A stretch of 64,000 nt of DNA from Neobacillus soli NBRC 102451 (GTDB taxonomy: Bacteria > Bacillota > Bacilli > Bacillales > Cytobacillaceae): NCBI RefSeq assembly GCF_001591665.1, contig NZ_BCVI01000021.1, positions 149,463-213,462 of the forward strand, given 5' to 3'. Every line of letters starts with the position of its first letter. The first letter of the stretch is position 1. Positions 41,474 to 49,499 of the stretch are shown here, piece after piece. A program made the translations under genes and the position numbers. Under the pieces are notes generated by a model, which saw nothing but the letters and a program-made list of their open reading frames with translations, was not told the origin of the DNA and searched no databases.

Positions 41474-41499
41474 TGAAACCTTTTTCCTATTCATCCGTA
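41474..41499 (+). promoter_or_regulatory. SigW promoter of yuaF-floT
   Basis: TGAAAC (41474-41479), exactly 16 nt, then CGTA (41496-41499): a full match to the B. subtilis SigW consensus. In B. subtilis the yuaF-yuaG-yuaI operon is in the SigW envelope-stress regulon, so context and motif agree. Confidence 0.88.
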
Positions 41500-41621
41500 T
41501 TACCATATATACATAATTACAAAGGAAGGGAACGATGCTTTATGCTTGAATCTTTTTGAAGTTCAATAGCTGCCGGATACCTTCCTTTGGATTTTTCTAT
41601 CAAAAATAAGGGGTGATGCGC

Positions 41622-42164
41622 GTGGAACCTTTCAGCATTCCTTTAGAAACGATTTATTTGTATGGACTAATCATTTCAGGTGTATTAACTGTTTTGTATG
41701 TTTTGTTCGCGGATGTGTTTCATTTTCATGGGGCTGGAGATGGGCTCGATTTTCTTAATCCCGTTCTGATTTTTGCCTTCCTGACTATTTTGTCTGCTAG
41801 CGGTTATCTGTTTGAAAGGCTATCATCACTACATTATTTACTCATTTTCGGAATCTCGGCTGTTGCAGCATTCATTGTTGTCGCCTTACTTAACGTTTTT
41901 ATTCTCGTCCCATTGTCTTCTGCAGAGGAATCACTTGTTTATAAAGAATCAGATTTGCAAGGTCGGGTTGGGACCGTGATTACGGAGATACCCGTCGATG
42001 GCTTTGGGGAAGTGATGATTGACAGTATAAGTGGAAGAATTGCCAAGCCGGCTTCAAGCTTTGATGGTGACTTGATTCCAAATGGCACCAGCGTGCTTGT
42101 TGTTCAGGTGAAAGACGGCGTCCTGCAAGTAACGGTCCATCATCAATTAGAGAGTTTTATTTAG
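41622..42164 (+). CDS. yuaF: NfeD-family membrane protein (YuaF)
   Basis: About 180 residues: three membrane helices (TIYLYGLIISGVLTVLYVLF, PVLIFAFLTILSASGYLFE, LIFGISAVAAFIVVALLNVF) and a C-terminal OB-fold domain (LQGRVGTVITEIPVDGFGEV...GTSVLVVQVKDG). YuaF is the partner of flotillin FloT and affects membrane order and envelope stress resistance. Starts at GTG 41613, ATG 41616 and GTG 41622 are possible; 41622 has the best spacing from AAGGGGTG. The gap to floT is 18 nt. Confidence 0.87.
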   Translation: MEPFSIPLETIYLYGLIISGVLTVLYVLFADVFHFHGAGDGLDFLNPVLIFAFLTILSASGYLFERLSSLHYLLIFGISAVAAFIVVALLNVFILVPLSSAEESLVYKESDLQGRVGTVITEIPVDGFGEVMIDSISGRIAKPASSFDGDLIPNGTSVLVVQVKDGVLQVTVHHQLESFI

Positions 42165-42182
42165 AGAGAGGGGTTATAAAAT

Positions 42183-43703
42183 ATGGAGTTCAATATTATT
42201 TGGGTAATCATCGGAATTGCAGTACTTATCATCTTAGCATTAATCGGTGTTTTCATTACAAAGTACAGAACAGCAGGTCCGGACGAGGCCTTAATTGTAA
42301 CGGGCAGTTTCCTTGGTAACGGAAATGTCCACGTCGACGAATCAGGAAATAAAATCAAAATCATCCGCGGCGGTGGTACGTTTATTTTACCAGTTTTCCA
42401 ACAAGCAAAACCGTTAAGCTTGCTATCTAGTAAACTGGAAGTAACAACTCCAGAGGTCTATACAGAACAAGGTGTTCCTGTTATGGCCGATGGGGTCGCG
42501 ATTATTAAAATTGGTGGCTCTATTAGTGAAATCGCGACAGCGGCGGAACAGTACCTTGGCAAGCCTAGGGAAGATCGTGAAAGCGAAGCAAGGGAAGTTC
42601 TTGAAGGCCATTTACGGTCGATTCTTGGCTCGATGACCGTGGAAGAAATCTATAAAAACCGTGACAAATTTTCACAAGAGGTCCAAAGGGTTGCCTCACA
42701 AGATCTTGCCAAAATGGGCTTAGTGATTGTCTCGTTTACCATTAAAGATGTTCGTGATAAAAATGGCTATCTTGATTCCCTAGGTAAACCGAGGATTGCT
42801 CAAGTGAAAAGAGATGCCGATATCGCCACTGCTGAAGCAGATAAAGAAACTCGCATCAAAAAGGCTGAAGCATCTAAAGAAGCGAAGCGAAATGAATTAG
42901 AGCGGGCAACAGAAATTGCGGAAGCGGAAAAAGTTAATCAGTTGAAGATTGCGGAATTCCGCCGTGAACAAGATGTCGCAAAAGCACGTGCCGACCAAGC
43001 GTACGATCTTGAAAGTGCCCGTTCGAAGCAAGAAGTAATGGAACAGGAAATGCAAATCAAGATTATCGAAAGACAAAAGCAAATCGAATTAGAAGAAAAA
43101 GAAATTCAGCGTCGCGAACGCCAATATGACTCCGAAGTGAAGAAAAAGGCCGATGCTGACCGTTATTCCGTCGAGCAGGCGGCTGCCGCTGACAAGGCGA
43201 AGCAGATGGCTGAGGCTGAAGCAAATAAATATCGCATCGAAGCGATGGCAAAAGCGGAAGCAGAGCGGGTTCGCCTCGATGGTACCGCAAAAGCGGATGC
43301 TCAAAGGGCACAGGGGGAATCAGAGGCAGAGATTATCCGTCTCAAAGGTTTGGCCGAGGCGGAAGCAAAGGAAAAGATTGCCGAAGCGTTCGAGCAGTTT
43401 GGCCAGGCGGCTATCTTGGACATGGTCATCAAAATGCTTCCAGAATATGCGAAGCAAATTGCTGCCCCATTATCCAATATTGATAAAATTACAGTTGTGG
43501 ACACGGGCGGCTCTGGTGAAAATGGCGGCGGTGCCAATAAAATTACCAGCTATGCGACCAACTTAATGGCGAGCTTGCAAGAATCATTAAAGGCCTCAAG
43601 CGGCATTGATGTAAAGGAACTAATCGAAAACTACTCTGGTAAGGGTAACGTCCGGAGAAGTATCGAGGAATTAACAGACGAGGTTAAGAAGAAAGACGAA
43701 TAA
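42183..43703 (+). CDS. floT: Flotillin-like scaffold protein (FloT/YuaG)
   Basis: A 506-residue flotillin. One N-terminal hairpin/membrane segment (about 5-27), the PHB/SPFH domain (about 30-200, PDEALIVTGSFLG, VPVMADGVAIIKIGGS), then a long Ala/Glu-rich coiled coil (about 205-400: many AEA/KAEA repeats), and a C-terminal oligomerisation end (ILDMVIKMLPEYAKQIAAPLSNIDKI). It organises lipid-protein microdomains. A Gly-rich GGSGENGGGANK patch follows. It is second in the SigW operon and followed by a terminator. Confidence 0.94.
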   Translation: MEFNIIWVIIGIAVLIILALIGVFITKYRTAGPDEALIVTGSFLGNGNVHVDESGNKIKIIRGGGTFILPVFQQAKPLSLLSSKLEVTTPEVYTEQGVPVMADGVAIIKIGGSISEIATAAEQYLGKPREDRESEAREVLEGHLRSILGSMTVEEIYKNRDKFSQEVQRVASQDLAKMGLVIVSFTIKDVRDKNGYLDSLGKPRIAQVKRDADIATAEADKETRIKKAEASKEAKRNELERATEIAEAEKVNQLKIAEFRREQDVAKARADQAYDLESARSKQEVMEQEMQIKIIERQKQIELEEKEIQRRERQYDSEVKKKADADRYSVEQAAAADKAKQMAEAEANKYRIEAMAKAEAERVRLDGTAKADAQRAQGESEAEIIRLKGLAEAEAKEKIAEAFEQFGQAAILDMVIKMLPEYAKQIAAPLSNIDKITVVDTGGSGENGGGANKITSYATNLMASLQESLKASSGIDVKELIENYSGKGNVRRSIEELTDEVKKKDE

Positions 43704-43712
43704 GCATACTGA

Positions 43713-43744
43713 AAAATCCTTATCATTGCGATAAGGATTTTTTA
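43713..43744 (+). terminator. Terminator of yuaF-floT
   Basis: AAATCCTTATC and GATAAGGATTT form an 11-bp stem around ATTGC, followed by Ts. Confidence 0.88.
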
Positions 43745-43756
43745 TTTTGTCATTAA

Positions 43757-43791
43757 GAAAAAAAGTGGGCGTCCTGCTGATCGGGACGCCC
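43757..43791 (-). terminator. Minus-strand terminator without an obvious gene
   Basis: On the minus strand GGGCGTCC pairs with GGACGCCC, then ACTTTTTTT. No minus-strand gene is seen upstream (43800-46090), so it may stop antisense transcription. The remaining gap to 44024 has a doubtful plus-strand 42-codon ORF at 43824-43952 and nothing else clear. Confidence 0.6.
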
Positions 43792-44024
43792 TTACTATAT
43801 CAAAAAGAGAGGTTAAATTTGGGATGAGTAGGATGGTTGAAAACCATGTACTGCATCAAAGAGTTGATAACGAGTTTGGGAGTCCTTCGAATTATCTTCC
43901 CTTCCTAACTACATTTACATCTTATCCAGAAAGATTGAAGATGTTATGAAGAAGTTGTGGTGAATTTGTGAAGTTACAAAAATCACAGACCCGGGATGAT
44001 ATAGTAAAGGTGTGGGGAGTGATC

Positions 44025-44738
44025 ATGATGAAGATTTTATTAGTTGACGATGAACGTAGAATAATAGAAGTTCTCGAGGCTTACTTGGAGAGAGAAGGCT
44101 ATGAAATTCATAGCGCTGATAATGGAATTGATGCCTTGAAAAAGGTAAAAACTATAAACCCCGATTTAATCATATTAGACTTAATGCTGCCCGATATTTC
44201 CGGAGAAGAGGTCTGCCGCCTGGTTCGAAAAGATTCAGAGGTACCGATTCTGATGCTGACCGCTAAATCGGCCGAGGATGACCGCATCAATGGAATCGTC
44301 ATGGGTGCCGACGACTATCTAACCAAGCCTTTCAGCCCGCGTGAGGTGGTCGTTCGTGTCCAGGCTATCTTAAGACGAGTGAAAAAAAAGGAAAAAGTCG
44401 AGCGGCTTGAATTCAACAGGAACAAGCTGGCGATTGATTTAATTAAAAAAGAAGTAACTGTTAATGGAGAATACGTTACCTTAACGCCAATCGAGTATAA
44501 GCTCTTAACCAATATGGCCGTGAATCCCGGCCGAGTTTACAGCCGAATGGATTTGCTCGAAAAGATTCAGGATGAGGGCATGTACTATGAAGGCTATGAA
44601 CGGAGTGTTGATACACATATTAAAAACCTTCGTAAAAAAGTCGAGCTGGATTCAAGACAGCCAGATTTTATCGTGACTGTTTTTGGGATGGGTTATAAAT
44701 TTGGAGGGGTCCTAGATGTTGCAAACACTCCGGTCTAA
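44025..44738 (+). CDS. OmpR-family response regulator
   Basis: A 237-residue response regulator. The receiver domain (about 1-120) has the acidic pocket VDDE, phospho-acceptor Asp52 in LIILDLMLP, Thr in MLTAKS and Lys in DDYLTKPFSP. The C-terminal winged helix (about 135-232, LTPIEYKLLTNMAVNPGRVYSR and RSVDTHIKNLRKKV) is of the OmpR/PhoB type. ATG 44025 or 44028 follows GGGGAG; a longer in-frame start at 43968 adds an unconserved leader. Its end overlaps the kinase by 23 nt. Stimulus unknown. Confidence 0.9.
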   Translation: MMKILLVDDERRIIEVLEAYLEREGYEIHSADNGIDALKKVKTINPDLIILDLMLPDISGEEVCRLVRKDSEVPILMLTAKSAEDDRINGIVMGADDYLTKPFSPREVVVRVQAILRRVKKKEKVERLEFNRNKLAIDLIKKEVTVNGEYVTLTPIEYKLLTNMAVNPGRVYSRMDLLEKIQDEGMYYEGYERSVDTHIKNLRKKVELDSRQPDFIVTVFGMGYKFGGVLDVANTPV

Positions 44739-46089
44739 AATCCTCTTTTATTTAGTGCTCATCTCGATGATTGGGATATTAATTGTCAGCTTTTTTATAC
44801 AGTATGGCTTTGAAGAGAGCTTCAGCAGCTATTTAGATCGTAATCGGGAAAAAAAGATTGACCGGATTATCACCGAAATTGAGAAGGACTACAAAAAGAA
44901 TGGCCATTTTACCAGCAATCCGGTGTTTGGACTGCTGCACGAACACGCGATGACCGATCAGCTCTATTTTCAATTGTATGACCGTTTAGGACAAATGCAA
45001 ATGGATTCCTCCAACATCCGCGGCATGTTGAATAGTTTAGGTTTAACTGAACCCGCGCCAGCCGGCGAGGAATGGCATTCCAAGTCTTATTTACTGAAGG
45101 TTGATAATAAAATTGTTGGAAAGCTCGTTGCTATCTATCCTAAGGGCTTAATCGATGATGAATACACGTTTATCCAAACCATCCAATTATACATTTACGC
45201 AGCCGTTTGTTTGACAATTGTGCTCGCGATTATTTTCAGCATGCTTTTCTCAAAAAAATTAACCTTCGGATTGAAGAAACTATCGTTTGCAGCGGGAGAG
45301 CTGCAGCAGCATAACCTTAACATCCGCATCCCGCTATCCGGATTACCAACAGAGGTAAAACAGCTTGCGATTTCTTTTAATAATCTGGCAGAATCGCTGG
45401 CAAGAGAAGAAATGCTCCGGAAACATTTTACGGGCGATCTCGCCCATGAGCTCCGAACGCCGCTGGCCACATTGAGAAGTCAAATTGAAGCCTTTCAGGA
45501 TGGAATCTGGGAGCCAACACCAAAGCGGCTGGAGACAACACATGAAGAGCTAATGCGGTTAGTCAGGCTTGTCAATGAATTGGAGAAACTGCTTGCAGCT
45601 GAAAATCCACAAATTAAGCTTGAAAAAATAGAATTGGATGCTGGCAGCGTATTGGCGGCATTATGGGAAATGTTTATGCCGTTGTTCAAAGAGAAGGGTG
45701 TTCATCTTCATATTGGTGAACCTGCACAGGAAGAACTGTTTGAAGCAGATAAGGACCGCTTGATGCAAATCCTGTCCAATATCCTCAATAATGCCCTAAA
45801 ATATACGCCAGAGGGGAAAAATGTAACGATTTCCGTGCAAACAGAAAAAGAGGGCTATGTTGGCTTCCAAATTCAGGACGAGGGCTCAGGAATGGCCGAG
45901 GATGATATTCCCCATATTTTCGAGCGCTTCTACCGCGGCGATAAATCACGGGACCGCAAAACCGGCGGGGTCGGCATCGGACTCTCGATTGTTAAAGCCT
46001 TAATGGATGCCCATAAAGGAGTTATTAAGGTGAAAAGTAGGATAAATAAGGGAACGAGCGTTACCTTGTGGTTTCCAAAGGACGAATGA
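44716..46089 (+). CDS. Sensor histidine kinase (BaeS-type)
   Basis: A 457-residue membrane kinase. TM1 about 8-28 and TM2 about 155-178 flank an extracytoplasmic sensor of about 125 residues. A HAMP linker (about 180-232) leads to the dimerisation helix with phospho-His244 in DLAHELRTPLATL. The ATPase domain shows N-box NILNNALKYTPEG, G1 DEGSGMAEDD, F-box FERFYRGDKS and G2 GGVGIGLSIV. GGAGGGG precedes the ATG. It pairs with the regulator encoded just upstream. Confidence 0.92.
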   Translation: MLQTLRSKILFYLVLISMIGILIVSFFIQYGFEESFSSYLDRNREKKIDRIITEIEKDYKKNGHFTSNPVFGLLHEHAMTDQLYFQLYDRLGQMQMDSSNIRGMLNSLGLTEPAPAGEEWHSKSYLLKVDNKIVGKLVAIYPKGLIDDEYTFIQTIQLYIYAAVCLTIVLAIIFSMLFSKKLTFGLKKLSFAAGELQQHNLNIRIPLSGLPTEVKQLAISFNNLAESLAREEMLRKHFTGDLAHELRTPLATLRSQIEAFQDGIWEPTPKRLETTHEELMRLVRLVNELEKLLAAENPQIKLEKIELDAGSVLAALWEMFMPLFKEKGVHLHIGEPAQEELFEADKDRLMQILSNILNNALKYTPEGKNVTISVQTEKEGYVGFQIQDEGSGMAEDDIPHIFERFYRGDKSRDRKTGGVGIGLSIVKALMDAHKGVIKVKSRINKGTSVTLWFPKDE

Positions 46090-46093
46090 AAGA

Positions 46094-46119
46094 AAGCCCC
46101 TGCACAAGTAGGGGGCTTC
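46094..46119 (+). terminator. Terminator between kinase and reductase genes
   Basis: AAAGCCCC and GGGGGCTT pair around a loop of about 9 nt between two convergent genes. T content is modest on both strands; it probably serves both. Confidence 0.6.
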
Positions 46120-46124
46120 TCACA

Positions 46125-46883
46125 TTATCCTAGTAGTTCATTAACATTGTAAACCTTCCCACTCTCAACCTTTCCACCAAGCACTAGGTCCACTAATGCA
46201 TCTGCCACAACATCCGCCTTTAGCAGCAGGTTATTTTCCTTGAAATCTTTGAACTTTTCCAGCTCCTTAAATGCCTCCTTGGAGGATGAGCGGATTGTCT
46301 CCTGCATGTTCGTATCCATAATCCCAGGACTAAAGGCAATGATTGTATTGTTTGTCTTCATTGCCGCTTGCTCCAGCGCAGCTGTTTGCGTAAACATATT
46401 TAACCCCGCCTTGGAACTGCAATAAACAGTCCAGCCTTCAATCGGGCGAAGTGCTGCACCAGATGTAACATTGATGACCTGCACCTTCGTATTGGTTACC
46501 TGCGCTTTGTTAAAAAATAAATTGGTAATCAAGATGGGGGCAATTAAATTAACTTGGATGTTCGAAATGATTGGTGTTTGGTCCAAATTGCCAATTGTCT
46601 GGATGGGCTCAATTACGCCTGCATTATTAAAGAGAAGTATTTCCTCCGGCTCCTTTTGAAAAATCGAGTGAGCAATTTCCATAAACACTTCTTGTACCTC
46701 TTTTTCCAATGAAAGATTACAGGTATGGTGTTGATAGGAAATCCCTTTTTCAATAGCAAGACGTTTGATTTCCACATTTTCTGACCTTGAAACAGAAACA
46801 ATAGCAATTTGCTCATGGATGAGACGGTTGGCAATCGCTTCACCCAAGCCCTTCGATGCACCAGTTATAATTGCATATTTCAT
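46125..46883 (-). CDS. Short-chain dehydrogenase/reductase (YueD-like benzil reductase)
   Basis: A 252-residue SDR. The cofactor motif TGASKGLGEAIA starts at about residue 7, NNAGVIEP follows, and catalytic Ser and YxxxK are in VINVTSGAA and YCSSKAG. The overall pattern, including AFSPGIMDTNMQETIRSSSK, resembles B. subtilis YueD, an NADPH-dependent benzil reductase; the natural substrate is unknown. ATG 46883 follows GAGAGGAG; the upstream in-frame ATG at 46958 lacks support. Confidence 0.85.
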   Translation of the reverse strand: MKYAIITGASKGLGEAIANRLIHEQIAIVSVSRSENVEIKRLAIEKGISYQHHTCNLSLEKEVQEVFMEIAHSIFQKEPEEILLFNNAGVIEPIQTIGNLDQTPIISNIQVNLIAPILITNLFFNKAQVTNTKVQVINVTSGAALRPIEGWTVYCSSKAGLNMFTQTAALEQAAMKTNNTIIAFSPGIMDTNMQETIRSSSKEAFKELEKFKDFKENNLLLKADVVADALVDLVLGGKVESGKVYNVNELLG

Positions 46884-46959
46884 AGTTAAAACTCCTCTCA
46901 AAAACTCAATCTTTGTATGTATATCCCATATCTTATAACTCAGACAATTTTTTAGCAAT

Positions 46960-46987
46960 TAAAAAAGGCAGTCCCAAATGGAACTGC
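46960..46987 (-). terminator. Terminator of the tungstate operon
   Basis: On the minus strand GCAGTTCC and GGGACTGC form an 8-bp stem (one G.U) with an ATTT loop, followed by CTTTTTT. It follows the inverted repeat at 47019-47050. Confidence 0.75.
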
Positions 46988-47018
46988 AAATTATCGTGCA
47001 ACTGGGTAAGGTGAAACT

Positions 47019-47050
47019 GCAAACAGTGGAGGCTTTTCCCCACTGTTTGC
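47019..47050. repeat. 11-bp inverted repeat downstream of tupC
   Basis: GCAAACAGTGG and CCACTGTTTGC form a perfect stem around a 10-nt loop in the 3' region of the tungstate operon. There is no T tract, so it may stabilise or process the mRNA end rather than terminate. Confidence 0.6.
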
Positions 47051-47088
47051 TAGTTGAACCAATCGGGCATTTACGGGCAGTTGTTCAC

Positions 47089-47874
47089 TCAACTATACTT
47101 CTTTGACTTTTTTAAGACTTTGAATTTACTGCCCGTTGATGCCGGATAAAATTTCTTCCACTCATTTAGGAAGGATGAGGTAGAAGAATTAGGATGTTCT
47201 AGGACTCGAGGGGTCGGTCCCACCTGCTTCACTTTACCATTTACAATAATCGCAAGCCGATTCGTGAGGTAATTGATCTCCATTAGATCATGGCTGACAA
47301 ACACAGCGGTAGTTTGTGAAGCTTCAATAATATGCTTGAAGTCTTCCATTAACCTAATCTTTGTAGGAAAGTCTAAAGCTGAAAAAGGTTCATCTAAATA
47401 AAGAATCTTGGGTTCGACAATCATCGCGCGCGCTAAATTGACTCTTTGCGCCTCGCCACCGGATAAGTAAAGCGCGTTTTTTTTTGCCAGGTGGCTGATT
47501 CCAAACAGCTCCAGCCAATGAGCTACTTGTTCCTTGATATGTTTTTTGGCAACCTTCCTTAATGTTAACCCAATGGCGATGTTGTGATAAACGGTTCTAT
47601 CTAAAAGCAATGATTGCTGCAGGGCAATCGAGAACTTTCGCCGTAACTCAAGCGGTGGGCTACCAGCAGGAATAACTTGGCCCCGGTATAGAATTTCACC
47701 ACTTGATTGATTTTCAAGAAATGCCAGTACCTTAAGCAGCGTGCTTTTGCCAGCACCATTCGGTCCCATGATACCAAGAAATTCTCCATCATGAATCTCG
47801 AATTCAGGTATATCGAGAATCGTTTTATTTTGGGCATCAAAGGTAATGTTTTTCAGCTCAATCAACGGATTCAT
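47089..47874 (-). CDS. tupC: Tungstate-type ABC transporter ATPase (TupC-like)
   Basis: A 261-residue ABC ATPase: Walker A GPNGAGKST (about 37-45), signature YLSGGEAQRVNLARA, Walker B ILYLDEPFSALD, H-loop VFVSHDL. A C-terminal extension of about 40 residues includes KQVGPTPRVLEHPNSS. With TupB and a TTTST-type TupA it forms an oxyanion importer; tungstate is the family-based assignment. It overlaps tupB by 4 nt and is last in the operon. Confidence 0.87.
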   Translation of the reverse strand: MNPLIELKNITFDAQNKTILDIPEFEIHDGEFLGIMGPNGAGKSTLLKVLAFLENQSSGEILYRGQVIPAGSPPLELRRKFSIALQQSLLLDRTVYHNIAIGLTLRKVAKKHIKEQVAHWLELFGISHLAKKNALYLSGGEAQRVNLARAMIVEPKILYLDEPFSALDFPTKIRLMEDFKHIIEASQTTAVFVSHDLMEINYLTNRLAIIVNGKVKQVGPTPRVLEHPNSSTSSFLNEWKKFYPASTGSKFKVLKKSKKYS

Positions 47875-48569
47875 GACAATCGCCTCCTTTGCTGTAAAAA
47901 GGTTAACGCCGCCGTAATCAACAAGGCAACAGTCAGTAAAATAAACGAAAGGGCAAGGGCAATATCAAAGTTGCCTTTCGAAACCTCCATCACAATCGAA
48001 GTGGTTAAGATACGGGTGTCACCTTGAATATTTCCGCCAACCATCATCGCGGCGCCAACCTCAGCAATCACGCGGCCAAATCCCGCCATGATCGCAGCTA
48101 GAATCGCAATCTTTGTTTGTTTGACGAGAATCATCAAGGTCTGCACCTTTGTTGCCCCAAGTGCTTTAATTTGCAGAAGCATTTTATCATTAATCTGCTG
48201 AAACGCCGTGCATGTCAGGCTTGTGACGATTGGCAGGGATACTAAAATTTGTGCCATCACAATCGCTGTTGGCGTATAGAGCATGGATAGATTGCCTAAC
48301 GGGCCGGAGCGCCATAAAAACATCGTAATCCAAAGGCCGGCAACAACTGGCGGCAAACCCATGCCAATATTAATGAATAATAGTAGCAGCCGGCGGCCTT
48401 TGAATCTAGTTAATCCTAGTAAAATGCCAAGTGGCAATCCGATTAGGGTGCTAAACAGAATGGAAATTAGACAGACTTTGAGTGTGAGCCAGGTAATCGC
48501 AAAAACTTCCCGATCACCGGATATAATCATCTCTATCGCTTTTTTAAGTCCCTCAATAAGTAATTCCAT
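47871..48569 (-). CDS. tupB: Tungstate-type ABC transporter permease (TupB-like)
   Basis: A 232-residue permease with about five helices (AITWLTLKVCLISILFSTLIG, LLLLFINIGMGLPPVVAGLW, IVMAQILVSLPIVTSLTC). The coupling loop is QIKALGATKVQTLMILVKQ. The RVIAEVGAAMMVGGNIQG segment is typical for this oxyanion class. ATG 48569 starts the conserved MELLIEGLKKAIE; an upstream in-frame start at 48620 adds an unlikely leader. The 75-nt gap to tupA includes no terminator. Confidence 0.87.
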   Translation of the reverse strand: MELLIEGLKKAIEMIISGDREVFAITWLTLKVCLISILFSTLIGLPLGILLGLTRFKGRRLLLLFINIGMGLPPVVAGLWITMFLWRSGPLGNLSMLYTPTAIVMAQILVSLPIVTSLTCTAFQQINDKMLLQIKALGATKVQTLMILVKQTKIAILAAIMAGFGRVIAEVGAAMMVGGNIQGDTRILTTSIVMEVSKGNFDIALALSFILLTVALLITAALTFLQQRRRLS

Positions 48570-48644
48570 AAAAGTAAGGCCCCCAGGATTTCCCTTAGTA
48601 GTCTGGCAGGAATCCCGCAAATGGAGCCCCTGTCAGATTACAAT

Positions 48645-49499
48645 CTATTCCGTGTATTTAGTGAATAATGACTGACCATATTCCTTTTTACCGAAGTTTT
48701 CAATTACTTCTTGTGTCTTACTATCTATCATAAATTCTACAAATTTTTGAGCATCTTTACTATTAACCTTATCATGTTTTTCAGGATTTACCTGCATAAC
48801 ATGATAGATATTCATTAAATCCTTGCCGCCTTCAACGACGATTTGAAGAGTGTCTAAATTTTTCGATTGGGCAAGCCATGTTGCACGGTCTGTTAGAACG
48901 TACCCTTTTTTCTCAGCTGCCACTTGCAGAGTTTGTCCCATTCCTTGACCCGTGGAGACATACCAATCACCAGCTGGCTTAATATTAGCAGCTGTCCAAA
49001 TCCCAAGTTCTTTTTTATTTGTGCCAGAATCGTCACCGCGGGAAATAAATGAAGATTTCGCATCAGCCAATTTTTTAAATGCTGCATTGATGTCATCACC
49101 GCTGACAGCTGCTGGATTATCCTTTGGTCCTACTAAAATAAAGTCATTGTACATCACGCGTTTGTAGTTAATCGCATCACCGGCATCGACTACGGCCTTT
49201 TCTGCTGCCGGAGCATGAACAAGAAGGGCATCGGCTTCACCTTTTGTGCCCATTTCTAATGCTTGGCCTGTACCAACAGCAATCGTTTTAACCTTTACAT
49301 TATTTTCCTTTTCAAACATCGGAATTAACACATCTAATAAACCGCTGTCCTGTGTACTTGTTGTTGTTGCAAGAATCATTGATGTTGGTTCTGCTTTTTT
49401 CTGTTTTGCGGCTGCATCCTTTGTGTCGGAATTTCCACAGGCTGATAAAACTAGGAGCATAAAAGCAAATAGGGCGATAAATAAGCGATTTTTTCTCAT
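48645..49499 (-). CDS. tupA: Tungstate-binding lipoprotein (TupA-like)
   Basis: A 284-residue lipoprotein (lipobox LSACG, Cys about residue 21). The mature N-terminus LATTTSTQDSGLLDVL is the TupA oxyanion-binding signature; GTGQALEMGTKGEADALLVHAP and FISRGDDSGTNKKE follow. TupA proteins bind tungstate with very high affinity, also molybdate more weakly. Its ATG overlaps the stop of the upstream regulator gene by 4 nt, so sensor-regulator and receptor are coupled. Confidence 0.9.
   Translation of the reverse strand: MRKNRLFIALFAFMLLVLSACGNSDTKDAAAKQKKAEPTSMILATTTSTQDSGLLDVLIPMFEKENNVKVKTIAVGTGQALEMGTKGEADALLVHAPAAEKAVVDAGDAINYKRVMYNDFILVGPKDNPAAVSGDDINAAFKKLADAKSSFISRGDDSGTNKKELGIWTAANIKPAGDWYVSTGQGMGQTLQVAAEKKGYVLTDRATWLAQSKNLDTLQIVVEGGKDLMNIYHVMQVNPEKHDKVNSKDAQKFVEFMIDSKTQEVIENFGKKEYGQSLFTKYTE

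Noticed and set aside
43824..43952. 42-codon ORF between floT and the response regulator
   Set aside because: The nearest GAGAGG is too far from the ATG and no family is recognised; left unannotated.
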